A stretch of 64,000 nucleotides of DNA from Erythrobacter oryzae (GTDB lineage Bacteria; Pseudomonadota; Alphaproteobacteria; Sphingomonadales; Sphingomonadaceae): the NCBI RefSeq assembly GCF_030271515.1, contig NZ_JASCXI010000002.1, forward strand, positions 496,001 to 560,000, in the 5' to 3' direction. This document shows positions 49,921 to 58,989 of this stretch, one piece after another. Every line of letters starts with the position of its first letter. Position 1 is the stretch's first letter. The position numbers and the translations under genes were made by a program. Under the pieces are notes generated by a model. That model searched no databases. It was given only the letters and a program-made list of their open reading frames with translations, and had not been told where the DNA came from.

Positions 49921-50478
49921 ATGGCCCGTCACCATCGCCTGCTCACCGGCACCTTTGCCGCCGCCATCGCCGTGCTTGCCGCAGGCGGCACGGCCCACGC
50001 GCAGGACGCCCAGGACAAGCCCGCAGCACCCCTGCCCGAGGTCTTCGCCAAGGTGCTCGATTGCCGCGCGATTGCCGATCCGACGCAGCGCCTCGCCTGC
50101 TTCGATGCGGCGGTGCCCGCGCTGGCCCAGGCGCAGGAGAACAAGGAAGTGCGCGTCGTCACGCGCGAGGACGTGAACCGCACCCGGCGCGGGCTGTTCG
50201 GTCTGGTCGGCTCGGGCTTCGGCCTGTTCGGCGACGACAAGGACGAGGCCGAGAAGGAAGAGCTCAAGGAAATCACCGGGGTCATCAAGTCCTTCTCGGG
50301 CGAGCCGGGCAGCTTTGTCTTCACGCTCGATGACGGGTCGGTGTGGGCGCAGTCCGACACCACCTACATCCGCAAGCCGCAGCCCGGAAAGACGATCACC
50401 ATCCGCCGCGCGGCGCTGGGCAGCTTCAAGGCGAGCGTCGACGGCGGCATCGGCTTCAAGATCAAGCGGCGCAGCTGA
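49921..50478 (+). CDS. Conserved hypothetical periplasmic protein
   Basis: The 185-residue protein starts at an ATG with GGAGAG upstream. It has a signal peptide (about 1-28, AHAQD) and a short motif containing two Cys (VLDCRAIADPTQRLACFDAAV) typical of a family found in alphaproteobacteria. It ends in a beta-rich region (GSVWAQSDTTYIRKPQPGKTITI). The Cys-containing pattern resembles small envelope proteins of unknown role; no function can be assigned. It sits between two oxygenase genes. Confidence 0.65.
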   Translation: MARHHRLLTGTFAAAIAVLAAGGTAHAQDAQDKPAAPLPEVFAKVLDCRAIADPTQRLACFDAAVPALAQAQENKEVRVVTREDVNRTRRGLFGLVGSGFGLFGDDKDEAEKEELKEITGVIKSFSGEPGSFVFTLDDGSVWAQSDTTYIRKPQPGKTITIRRAALGSFKASVDGGIGFKIKRRS

Positions 50479-50493
50479 TCCGGCGACACCCGC

Positions 50494-52290
50494 GTGGTAA
50501 CCAGCGCAAGCCAACTCGCGGCGATCCATGCGAGAATGCAATCGGGCGACGTCGCCGGCGCGGCGCTGGCGATTGCCGAGGCCGTCAAAGCCGATCCCGC
50601 CAACGCGGCGGCGTGGCAGCTGGCTGGCATGATCCGCCGACGCGCCGGGGACAATCCCGGTGCGGTCGCCGCGCTGGAACAGGCGATCGCGCTGGGCCTC
50701 GCCAGCGCGGAAGTGTGGAACAGCCTCGGCCTTGCCCGCGAGGATAGCGGCGATCTGGTGAGCGCGGAGGCGGCCTTTGCCCGGGCTGCGAGCGCGGGCA
50801 GCACCTATACACCCGGCATCACCAACCACGCCCGCCTGCTGGGCCGGCTGGGCCGTCATGCCGAGGCCGAAGCCCTGCTGCGCGCGGCGCTGGAGCGGCA
50901 GCCCAGGGCACCCGACCTGCTCAACGCCCTGGGCGCGCTGCTGATCGAGGCAGGCCGCGCTGACGAGGCGGAGGGCGTCTACCGGACGTCCCTCGCGATC
51001 CGCGCGGACAACCGGGTCACGGTGATCCGTCTGGGCCAGACCCTGCGCGAACAGGGCCGCGCCGACGAGGCGGTTGCGCTCTACCGCGCGCGGCGGGCGG
51101 CGCTGGGGGATTCGCCCGAATTCGTGAATGCGCTGGCCGGAGCTCTGGTCGACTCCGGCGATTGGGCCGCGGCCGAAGCCGAGCTTGAGCGCTTGTGCGC
51201 CGCTGCCCCGGGCTATTTCCCCGCGCATCGCGGCCTCGCGCGCCTGGCCCGGGAGCACGGGTCGGCAAAGGACGGGTATCGCAGCTTTCGCAAGCTGGCC
51301 GCCGATTTTCCCGATGAGCCGGCAGTCTGGCTCGAGTGGACATCGCTGCTGCTGAAATATGGTGATTATACAGAAGCGCTCGAAGTGATCGACGCGGCCT
51401 CGCAGCGATTCCAGTCCGAGCAGCTGGTTCATTCCCGCGCGGTCGTGCTGTCAGAGACGGGCCGGCCGGACGAGGCGGAGGTGCTGTTCCGGGCTCTGAG
51501 CGAAACGCCCGCCGGAACCGTGCAAGCCGTGCTGACGACGCGGGCGCGCAATGCGATCCTGCTCGGCGACTATGCGCTGGCCGAAAGCCTCGCCGCACAG
51601 GCCGTGGAGCAGGACCCGCTCGACCAGTTCGCGCTCGCCTATCTCGGGCTGGCGTGGCGGCTGCGCGGCGATCCGCGTGAGTTCTGGCTCCACGATTACG
51701 AGCGTCAGGCGCAGCAGATTGCGTTGGGTGACCTCGCCGATCCGGGCGAGATGGAGGCCTTGCGGACCCATTTGCGCAGCTTGCACGTGGCCAAGGCCCA
51801 CCCGCCCGACCAGAGTTTGCGCGGCGGAACGCAGACCGACGGCGCGCTGCTCACGCGCCCGCATCCGGTGATCCGCCGCCTGCGCGAGGGGATCGAGCGG
51901 GCGGTGGCGCAATACATCGAAGAGCTGCCCGATGATGACGGGCATCCCTATTACCGGAGGAAGACGGCTGCGTTCCGCTTTGCCGGGTCATGGTCGGTGC
52001 GCCTGACCACCGCCGGGTTTCACGTGGCGCATATCCATCCCGAGGGGTGGATCAGTTCCGCGCTGCATCTCGTCGTGCCCTCGCTGACGCAAGGCGAAGC
52101 AGCGGATGCAGGGGCATTGGTCCTGGGCGCGCCGCCCGCGGAGATGCAGACGGGCCTTGCGCCCCGGCATGTCGTGACCCCGCGCGAGGGGCATCTGGTG
52201 CTGTTCCCGTCCTCGATGTGGCACGGCACCAAGCCCTTTGCGGGCGGGCATGAACGCCTGACGGTCGCCTTCGACATCGCGCCGCGCTGA
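50494..52290 (+). CDS. TPR protein with C-terminal 2OG-Fe(II) oxygenase-like domain
   Basis: The 598-residue protein starts at a GTG (50494) and has about eight TPR units (residues 1-400). A C-terminal domain follows with a putative 2OG-Fe(II) oxygenase core: HVAHIHPEGW (candidate iron-binding His), MWHGTKP as the distal His, and ERLTVAFDI near the end with an Arg for 2OG. This TPR-oxygenase fusion occurs in sphingomonads and other alphaproteobacteria; its substrate is unknown. TPRs may recruit the target. It follows the hypothetical gene by 15 bp. Confidence 0.7.
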   Translation: MVTSASQLAAIHARMQSGDVAGAALAIAEAVKADPANAAAWQLAGMIRRRAGDNPGAVAALEQAIALGLASAEVWNSLGLAREDSGDLVSAEAAFARAASAGSTYTPGITNHARLLGRLGRHAEAEALLRAALERQPRAPDLLNALGALLIEAGRADEAEGVYRTSLAIRADNRVTVIRLGQTLREQGRADEAVALYRARRAALGDSPEFVNALAGALVDSGDWAAAEAELERLCAAAPGYFPAHRGLARLAREHGSAKDGYRSFRKLAADFPDEPAVWLEWTSLLLKYGDYTEALEVIDAASQRFQSEQLVHSRAVVLSETGRPDEAEVLFRALSETPAGTVQAVLTTRARNAILLGDYALAESLAAQAVEQDPLDQFALAYLGLAWRLRGDPREFWLHDYERQAQQIALGDLADPGEMEALRTHLRSLHVAKAHPPDQSLRGGTQTDGALLTRPHPVIRRLREGIERAVAQYIEELPDDDGHPYYRRKTAAFRFAGSWSVRLTTAGFHVAHIHPEGWISSALHLVVPSLTQGEAADAGALVLGAPPAEMQTGLAPRHVVTPREGHLVLFPSSMWHGTKPFAGGHERLTVAFDIAPR

Positions 52291-52362
52291 GCGGCCCTCG
52301 GGCACCATCCCGAAGCAACCACCCGTTCTCCCGGCACGCTGCACACCGCCATGACACAAACG

Positions 52363-52397
52363 AAAAGGGCGGCTGACCGAAGTCAGCCGCCCCTTCC
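52363..52397. terminator. Terminator between TPR-oxygenase and receptor genes
   Basis: GGGCGGCTGAC and GTCAGCCGCCC form a perfect 11-bp stem with a CGAA loop, flanked by A-run and T-rich sequence on either side, so it may serve both convergent genes. Confidence 0.85.
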
Positions 52398-52419
52398 TTA
52401 GGCTTGTGATCCGGAAGGA

Positions 52420-55400
52420 TCAGAAGCTGATGCTGGTCTGGACCGTGAAGTTACGACCGTAGAAGATGTTGGCATAGAACGAGGCCGAGGTGTTCGACTG
52501 CTCGCCCGAGATGCCGTTCACCAGCGGCGCACGCTCGTCGAACAGGTTGCCGACGATCCCGGTCAGGTTGATCCGGTCGTTGATGCGGGTGCGCAGCGAC
52601 AGGTCGAAGTAGCTCAGATCGGGGATCACGCCGAAGCCGCCCGGACCCGAGAACACCGCCAGATCGTCACGCGCGCCGGTGGCATAGACCCAACGGAGCT
52701 GGCCGGTGAAACCTTCGGTTTCGTAGGCAGCGGTCAGGTTGTTCTTGAACTTCGAGGACACGCCCGAGAAGCCGCCACCATCGGTGGTGCCGACAACGTT
52801 GGTGCCGCCGTTGATGAAGTCCATGGTGTAGGTGAACACGTTGCTGAAGCGCAGACGTGCATCCGACGAACCACCGAAGATCTCGTTCAGCGGAATGACC
52901 CAGTCAGCGCCGATGTCGATACCGCGAATGACCAGCGGACCGTTGGCGTCGGGGCTGTTGCGGCGGCCGGTGTTGACCGAAGCGATCTGACCGTCGGGAC
53001 CGCGCACGATGCGGTTACAATCGGACTGGACGGCAGCGGTGAAGCACTGGTTGATGTAGAACTGCGCCGACAGGGCCTGAATGGCACCACGCAGGGTGAT
53101 GTCATAGTAGTCCGCAGTCAGGTTCAGACGACCGAGCGGGAACCAGTCGGGGCTGATGACAGCACCGGCAGTCCAGGTTTCGGCGCGTTCTTCGGAAAGG
53201 TCACCCTGACCGAAAGCGAACGACTGAATCTGGGGGTTCTGCTGGGTGTAGGTCGGCAGGTTCGCGGCCGGGATACCCGAAGCCTGGCAACGAGCCAGCA
53301 GGGTAGCCGAACGCGGGTCGGTCGCCGCACCGCCGCGCGAGCACGGATCGGTCACCTGCGGGAAGCCCTGGTCACCGGCCTGGAACAGTTCGGTCACGTT
53401 CGGAGCGCGTGCCGCCTTGTTGTAGCTGGCGCGGAAGCGGATCCACTCGACCGGAGCGAATTCGACGCCGGCCTTCCAGTTGAACAGCCCGCCGATCGTG
53501 TTGTAGTCCGAATAGCGCGCACCGGCTTCGAACGAGAGCAGATCGGGGAAGCCGTCACCGCCGAGCACCGGCAGACGGATTTCGCCGTAGACTTCGTTCA
53601 CCGTGATGCCACCGACCTGCGGGTTGGCAGCGTTGAAGCCGATGATTTCACCGCGACGCTTGGCATCGTCAGGGATGAAGCTGCCGGTGTCCTTGCGGTG
53701 CTCGGCACCGACCGCGATCGCAGCCGGACCGCCGGGGAGTTCGAACAGCTCACCGGTGAGGTTGGCAGCGACACGAACCTGCTCGAAGCGGGCGATGTCG
53801 AGCGTGTCGGTCTGGATGAAGTTCACCATCGCCGGGGTCAGGGTGTTGGGCCCGAAGATGCTCACCGGGACGCAACCCGGCAGGATGCCGGGGCCGTTCA
53901 CCACGCCAGCGGCGTTGCGGCAGCCATTCACGCCCTGTTCGACGGCGGTGCGGTTCACGTTGCCGACGGCACGGGTATCCAGCGAGTTGCGGCCCCAGCT
54001 GAAGATCGCGTTCGCGGTCCACTTTTCGTTGATGTCGTGCTCGAGGATCGCACGCGCGTTGATGTTGCGGGATTCGATGGTGCCGACGCGCGGGCCGGTT
54101 TCGTTGAAGCGACGGTTGTAGACGAACGCACCATCCGGATTGACGCGCGAGTTCAGGGCGATGCGAAGATCGGCCGGGATGAACTGCGCACGGGTCGGGT
54201 CGATCGTGAAGCCGGTCGCCGGAGCCTGCGCCGGGGTCGGCGCGAGCTGCTGCTGCAGGCGCGATTCGGTGTAGGCACCGAACACGTTCAGACGGGTCTT
54301 GTCCGAGAACTCGTACGAGCCGACCGTGACGAAGTTGTAACGGTCATACGCCAGCTGGTTGAGGTTGTCCGGCGCGAAGTTGTAGCGCGACGAACCGATC
54401 GAACGGATCGGCAGGCCGCAGAAGCTGCCCGTCGCGCCGGTGAGTGCGCCCGAACCGAGGCTGGTGAAGTTCGGGGTCAGTGCGCCCTGGTCGTTGAACG
54501 AAAGGGCACCGGTGTTGACCGCAACGCCCGGGGTCGCAGCATTACAGTCGGTGTTGGCTGCAGCGAACTGGTCGGGCAGCAGGGTCGACAGGTTGCGGAA
54601 GGGGTTGCCGGTGAGGGCGCTCACGCTGCCCCACGGGCCGGTGGCCGAGCCGCCGCCGCCAAGGCCGGTGTAGGTCGAGCCGGGACGGACATCGTCGGGC
54701 GTGAGAGCCAGATAGACTTCCTGGGTGGCCGGATCGTAGAGGGTCGTGCCCGAAATGCGGGTGAAGTCGTAAGCGTTGGTGCTGATCGCTTCACGGTTGT
54801 AGTAGTTGGCCGACACGACGAGGTTGCCGCGACCGTCAGCGAAGTTGCCGCCGACCACCATGCCGTAGGAGTATTCGTTGCCGCGGCCGTCTTCGTTGAT
54901 GCCGTACTGGCCGGTCAGCTCGACGCCTTCGAAGTCGTCAGCCAGAACGAAGTTCACGACGCCGCCGATGGCGTCCGAACCGTACACCGCCGACGCACCG
55001 CCGGTCACCACTTCGACCTGACGGATCAGCTGGACGGGGATCAGCGAGATGTCGACAACGCCGGTCGTGGTCGACGGGGGCAGACGCTCGCCGTTGAGCA
55101 GGATCAGGGTACGCTGCGGGCCAAGGCCGCGAAGGTCGATCGTGCCGAAGGTGCCCGAGGGGTTGTTCGACGAGGTGGTCGCACCCGGGACGACCTGCGG
55201 AAGGTCGTTGAGCAGGGTTTCGAGGGTCTGGGTGCCGGTGAGCTGGATCTGCTCGGCGGTCACGACCGTGACGGGGCTCGGCGCGTCGAGGTCAGGACGC
55301 GCGATGCGCGAACCGGTGACGATGATGTTGGCCGGCGCTTCCGCCTCTTCGGAATCGGTCTGGTCCTGCGCGAAAGCAGGCGCAGCGGCGAGCATCAGAC

Positions 55401-55449
55401 CGAGCGCGATCGGTGCAGTGCCAGCCTTCAGGATCGAAGTCTTTCTCAT
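52420..55449 (-). CDS. TonB-dependent outer-membrane receptor
   Basis: From the ATG at 55449 the protein has 1009 residues: signal peptide cleaved near AFAQD, plug domain (IIVTGSRIARPDLDA, DLRGLGPQRTLILLNGERLP, VEVVTGGASAVYGSDAIGGVVNFVL) and a large barrel with terminal Phe (TSISF). It is similar in plug sequence to the receptor at 45802 but distinct in barrel, so the two likely take different substrates. The substrate class is unknown. It converges on the TPR-oxygenase gene and is preceded by a 292-bp intergenic region. Confidence 0.9.
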   Translation of the reverse strand: MRKTSILKAGTAPIALGLMLAAAPAFAQDQTDSEEAEAPANIIVTGSRIARPDLDAPSPVTVVTAEQIQLTGTQTLETLLNDLPQVVPGATTSSNNPSGTFGTIDLRGLGPQRTLILLNGERLPPSTTTGVVDISLIPVQLIRQVEVVTGGASAVYGSDAIGGVVNFVLADDFEGVELTGQYGINEDGRGNEYSYGMVVGGNFADGRGNLVVSANYYNREAISTNAYDFTRISGTTLYDPATQEVYLALTPDDVRPGSTYTGLGGGGSATGPWGSVSALTGNPFRNLSTLLPDQFAAANTDCNAATPGVAVNTGALSFNDQGALTPNFTSLGSGALTGATGSFCGLPIRSIGSSRYNFAPDNLNQLAYDRYNFVTVGSYEFSDKTRLNVFGAYTESRLQQQLAPTPAQAPATGFTIDPTRAQFIPADLRIALNSRVNPDGAFVYNRRFNETGPRVGTIESRNINARAILEHDINEKWTANAIFSWGRNSLDTRAVGNVNRTAVEQGVNGCRNAAGVVNGPGILPGCVPVSIFGPNTLTPAMVNFIQTDTLDIARFEQVRVAANLTGELFELPGGPAAIAVGAEHRKDTGSFIPDDAKRRGEIIGFNAANPQVGGITVNEVYGEIRLPVLGGDGFPDLLSFEAGARYSDYNTIGGLFNWKAGVEFAPVEWIRFRASYNKAARAPNVTELFQAGDQGFPQVTDPCSRGGAATDPRSATLLARCQASGIPAANLPTYTQQNPQIQSFAFGQGDLSEERAETWTAGAVISPDWFPLGRLNLTADYYDITLRGAIQALSAQFYINQCFTAAVQSDCNRIVRGPDGQIASVNTGRRNSPDANGPLVIRGIDIGADWVIPLNEIFGGSSDARLRFSNVFTYTMDFINGGTNVVGTTDGGGFSGVSSKFKNNLTAAYETEGFTGQLRWVYATGARDDLAVFSGPGGFGVIPDLSYFDLSLRTRINDRINLTGIVGNLFDERAPLVNGISGEQSNTSASFYANIFYGRNFTVQTSISF

Positions 55450-55741
55450 GTGTGGTTTAGTCCCCTGTTCGTCCGGCCGGGAGCCGGAGCAATCTGGTGT
55501 ATAGATCGCACGTTGGCGGGCCGTTTGGACGGCCTTCACCCCTGCGTCTGCGACCGAAATGCTCCAACATAAGCAATTGTCGCAAACGAAAACGCGCCTG
55601 TTCGCCCCGTTTGGCGAAATTCTGTGTCAATGTTGCAACACCGAGACATGACGGATTTGACAGGGGGCTCGCGCGCTCGCTTGACCTGCCCCGTCCCGGT
55701 GCTAACGTTTACGCAAACGGAAGGCATTTTCGGGAGAGATC
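55450..55741. promoter_or_regulatory. Divergent promoter region, receptor / thiolase
   Basis: The 292-bp gap holds a comparatively AT-rich region. CAATTGTCGCAAACGAAAA at 55575-55593 resembles a motif upstream of the other receptor (GATCGCAACGAAAT). A GTTGCAAC palindrome (55632-55639) and a GGGAGAG ribosome site before thiolase are also seen. No small gene is evident. Confidence 0.35.
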
Positions 55742-56911
55742 ATGAGCACTGCATATATTGTCGAAGCCGTCCGCACCGCGGGCGGTCGCCGGGGCGGGCG
55801 TCTGGCCGGCGTGCACCCGGTCGATCTCCTGGCAAAGTCGCTGGATGCGATCGTCGAGCGCTCGGGAATCGACCCCAAGGCGATCGACGATGTCGTCACC
55901 GGCTGCGTCAGCCAGGCGGGCGAGCAGGCGCTTCAGGTCGGCCGCATGGGCGTGCTGGCGTCGAAGCTGCTCCCCCAGTCGACCCCGGCGGTCACCATCG
56001 ACCGCCAGTGCGGATCGAGCCAGCAGGCGATCCAGTTCGCCGCGCAGGCGGTGATGAGCGGGACGCAGGACGTGGTCATCGCCAGCGGCGTCGAGAGCAT
56101 GACCCGCGTGCCCATGGGCTCTAACGTCACCCTGCACATGAAAGAAGGCCTGCTCCAGAAGGCGGCGGGCCTCGAGGAGAAGTTCCCCGGCATCAACTTC
56201 AGCCAGTTCATGGGCGCCGAGATGATCGTCAAGAAGCACGGCTTCACCAAGGACGATCTCGACCGCTTCGCCCTCTCCAGCCACGAGAAGGCGATTGCCG
56301 CTACCAAGGGCGGGGCGTTCGAGCGCGAGATCGTCGGCGTCGAGATCGAGACGCCCGAGGGCACGCAGATGCACACCGTTGATGAAGGCATCCGCTTCGA
56401 TGCGACGCTCGAGGGCATTTCGGGCGTCAAGCTGCTCTCGCCCGATGGCGCGATCACCGCGGCCTCCTCGAGCCAGATCTGCGACGGCTCGTCGGCGGTG
56501 CTGGTGGTGTCCGAGGCGGCATTGAAGGCCCACGGCCTCACCCCGCTGGCGCGCATCCACAACCTCACCGTCACTGCGGGCGATCCGGTGATCATGCTCG
56601 AAGAGCCGCTGTTCGCGACCGACCGCGCCCTGCAGCGCGCCGGCATGACCATCGACGACATCGATCTGTTCGAAGTCAACGAAGCCTTCGCCTCGGTGCC
56701 GCTCGCCTGGCTCAAGCACACCGGCGCCGACCCGTCCAAGCTCAACGTCAACGGCGGCGCGATCGCGCTCGGCCACCCGCTCGGCGCGAGCGGCACCAAG
56801 CTGATGGCAACGCTCGTCCACGCGCTGCGCGCGCGCGGCAAGAAATACGGCCTCCAGACGATGTGCGAAGGCGGCGGCGTCGCCAACGTCACCATCATCG
56901 AGGCGCTCTGA
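55742..56911 (+). CDS. Thiolase (acetyl-CoA acyltransferase family)
   Basis: The 389-residue protein has the thiolase catalytic set: nucleophilic C90 (DRQCGSSQQA), the His in GHPLGASG (H345) and the second Cys in CEGGG (C375). It catalyses condensation or thiolytic cleavage of acyl-CoA, most likely beta-oxidation or steroid/fatty-acid degradation since it is followed by an SDR dehydrogenase and an enoyl-CoA hydratase. The start has GGGAGAG upstream. Confidence 0.9.
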   Translation: MSTAYIVEAVRTAGGRRGGRLAGVHPVDLLAKSLDAIVERSGIDPKAIDDVVTGCVSQAGEQALQVGRMGVLASKLLPQSTPAVTIDRQCGSSQQAIQFAAQAVMSGTQDVVIASGVESMTRVPMGSNVTLHMKEGLLQKAAGLEEKFPGINFSQFMGAEMIVKKHGFTKDDLDRFALSSHEKAIAATKGGAFEREIVGVEIETPEGTQMHTVDEGIRFDATLEGISGVKLLSPDGAITAASSSQICDGSSAVLVVSEAALKAHGLTPLARIHNLTVTAGDPVIMLEEPLFATDRALQRAGMTIDDIDLFEVNEAFASVPLAWLKHTGADPSKLNVNGGAIALGHPLGASGTKLMATLVHALRARGKKYGLQTMCEGGGVANVTIIEAL

Positions 56912-56936
56912 TCCCCCTTACCTGAGAGGAAGAACC

Positions 56937-57722
56937 ATGGAAGTTTCAGCCAATACCCCCGCGGTCGTCACCGGCGGGGCCTCGGGCCTTGGCGCGGCCA
57001 CCGCGCGCGCGCTCGCCGCAAAGGGCGCGAAGGTCGCGATCTTCGACATGAACGCCGAGAAGGGCGAAGCGCTCGCCGCGGAAATCGGCGGCGTGTTCTG
57101 CCTAGTCAACGTGACCAAGGACGAGGACGTCGACGCCGGCTTCGCCAAGGCGCGCGCGGCCCACGGGCAGGAGCGCATTCTGGTGAACTGCGCCGGGATC
57201 GGCAACGCGATCAAGACCGCCAGCCGCTCGAAGGAAGACGGCTCGATCAAGCACTTTCCCATCTCGGCCTTCGATTTCGTCATTCAGGTCAACCTGATCG
57301 GCACCTTCCGCTGCATCGCCAAGTCGGCGGCGGGGATGATGACCCTCGATCCGCTCGACGAGTTCGGCGAGCGCGGGGCGATCGTCAACACCGCGAGCGT
57401 GGCGGGCGAGGACGGCCAGATCGGACAGGCGGCCTATTCGGCATCGAAGGCGGGCGTGATCGGCATGACCCTCCCCATCGCGCGCGACCTCATGAACGAG
57501 GGCATCCGCGTCAACACCATCCTGCCGGGCATCTTCGACACCCCGCTGCTCGCCGCTGCGCCGCAGAACGTGCGCGACGCGCTGGCCGCCTCGGTGCCGT
57601 TCCCCAAGCGCCTCGGCATGCCGGTGGAATATGCCAAGCTCGCCATGACCATGATCGAGACCGGCTATTTCAACGGCGAGGACGTGCGCCTCGACGGCGC
57701 GATCCGCATGGCCCCTCGCTGA
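56937..57722 (+). CDS. Short-chain dehydrogenase (3-hydroxyacyl-CoA dehydrogenase-like)
   Basis: The 261-residue SDR has TGGASGLG for NAD binding (G13, G17, G19), NCAG and the catalytic S154, Y167 and K171 (YSASK). The insertion SKEDGSIKHFP and overall sequence resemble the HSD10-type 3-hydroxyacyl-CoA dehydrogenases. It follows thiolase by 25 bp with GAGAGGAAG as the ribosome site, so a beta-oxidation role in the same operon is likely. Confidence 0.88.
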   Translation: MEVSANTPAVVTGGASGLGAATARALAAKGAKVAIFDMNAEKGEALAAEIGGVFCLVNVTKDEDVDAGFAKARAAHGQERILVNCAGIGNAIKTASRSKEDGSIKHFPISAFDFVIQVNLIGTFRCIAKSAAGMMTLDPLDEFGERGAIVNTASVAGEDGQIGQAAYSASKAGVIGMTLPIARDLMNEGIRVNTILPGIFDTPLLAAAPQNVRDALAASVPFPKRLGMPVEYAKLAMTMIETGYFNGEDVRLDGAIRMAPR

Positions 57723-58116
57723 TCGCGAGGGGTGGCCGGATGGCCCCGCGCTAAGCTGGCGCCGCCATCTCGATACCGGAAGGGCCCTCTCCGCGGTCGG
57801 CGCGGGGAGGGCCCTTTGCTTTACGGTGCGCCCGGATGTCGGAGAGGTCGTGCCCAGCCGGCCGACCTCTCCGACCGGAGCCTTGCGGCCCCGCTCGCCT
57901 CCCGGAGCCGGGAGGGGAGAGGATGCCTGGCCGCTCTGTCACACGTTGAGGTGCCTGCGCAATCTTAAAATCTAACTAAAGTTAAGTGAATGCCCGGCGC
58001 GCGCGGCGGGACATGCGATCCGCTCGTGAACGCAGCCGCATCGTCATCGCTTTTGCGGGGGTTTCCTTTTGCTGCCTTCGTGGCATCACGGGGACAATCA
58101 AGGAGAGGGATCCGCC
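57723..58116. other. Intergenic region with three hairpins
   Basis: This gap of 394 bp has no gene that I can support. A terminator-like hairpin lies at 57780-57816, a 13-bp perfect stem at 57838-57850 / 57863-57875, and CCTCCCGG/CCGGGAGG at 57898-57915. The last about 150 bp contains AT-rich sequence (around 57962-57985) that may hold the promoter of the enoyl-CoA hydratase gene. Confidence 0.5.
57780..57816 (+). terminator. Terminator after the SDR gene
   Basis: AAGGGCCCTC (57780-57789) pairs with GAGGGCCCTT (57807-57816), with more GC pairing inside, followed by TGCTTT on the plus strand. Confidence 0.65.
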
Positions 58117-58989
58117 ATGCACCAATACACCCAGATCATCGTCGCCAAGGCCGATGGGATCGCCACCATCACGCTCAACCGGCCCGACAAGATGAACGCC
58201 TATACCCGCACCATGGGCGAGGAGATCATGGCGGCGATGGACGACATCGATGCCGACGACGCGGTGCGCGCGGTGATCTTCACCGGCAGCGGCGAGCGGG
58301 CCTTCTGCGCGGGCGCGGACCTGACGCCCGAGGGGGGCGGGCAGGTGTTCTCCGATCCGACCGAGGTTGCCGACCTGTCCGATCCCAAGGTCCGCGACGG
58401 CGGGGGCTTGCTGACCCTGCGCCTGTTCGAATCGAAGAAGCCGCTGATCAGCGCCTGCAATGGGGTTGCCGTGGGCGTGGGCGCGACGATGCAGCTTGCC
58501 ATGGACATCCGCCTTGCGAGCAGCACCGCGCGCTACGGCTTCGTCTTCGCCCGCCGCGGGATCGTGCCCGAGGCCGCCTCGAGCTGGTTCCTGCCGCGCA
58601 TCGTCGGCATCCAGCAGGCGCTGGAGTGGTGTTATACGGGGCGAATCTTCGATGCCGAGGAAGCGAGGGCGGGCGGCCTCGTGCGTTCGATCCACGCGCC
58701 CGATGACCTGCTCTACGCGGCGCAGACGCTGGCGCGCGAGATTGCCGATAACACCTCGGCCATCTCGGTCGCGATGACGCGGGCGATGATGTGGCGGCTG
58801 ATGAGCGCCGACCACCCGATGGAGGCTCACAAGATCGACAGCCGCGCGATCTACCGTCTCAGCCGCGGCGCCGATGCCAAGGAAGGCATCGCCAGCTTCC
58901 TCGAGAAGCGCCGCGCCATGTATCCCGGCAAGGTCAGCGCCGACATGCCCGACTTCTACCCGTGGTGGGACGAGCGGCCCTATGAGTGA
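58117..58989 (+). CDS. Enoyl-CoA hydratase/isomerase family protein
   Basis: The 290-residue crotonase-fold protein starts at ATG 58117 (AGGAGAGG upstream). It carries the oxyanion-hole pattern AFCAGADL and the second conserved region ISACNGVAVGVGATMQLAMDIRLAS with a possible catalytic Glu near RRGIVPEAAS. It hydrates or isomerises enoyl-CoA substrates, likely in fatty-acid or similar acyl-CoA breakdown with the upstream thiolase and SDR. It overlaps the marR gene by 8 bp. Confidence 0.88.
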   Translation: MHQYTQIIVAKADGIATITLNRPDKMNAYTRTMGEEIMAAMDDIDADDAVRAVIFTGSGERAFCAGADLTPEGGGQVFSDPTEVADLSDPKVRDGGGLLTLRLFESKKPLISACNGVAVGVGATMQLAMDIRLASSTARYGFVFARRGIVPEAASSWFLPRIVGIQQALEWCYTGRIFDAEEARAGGLVRSIHAPDDLLYAAQTLAREIADNTSAISVAMTRAMMWRLMSADHPMEAHKIDSRAIYRLSRGADAKEGIASFLEKRRAMYPGKVSADMPDFYPWWDERPYE

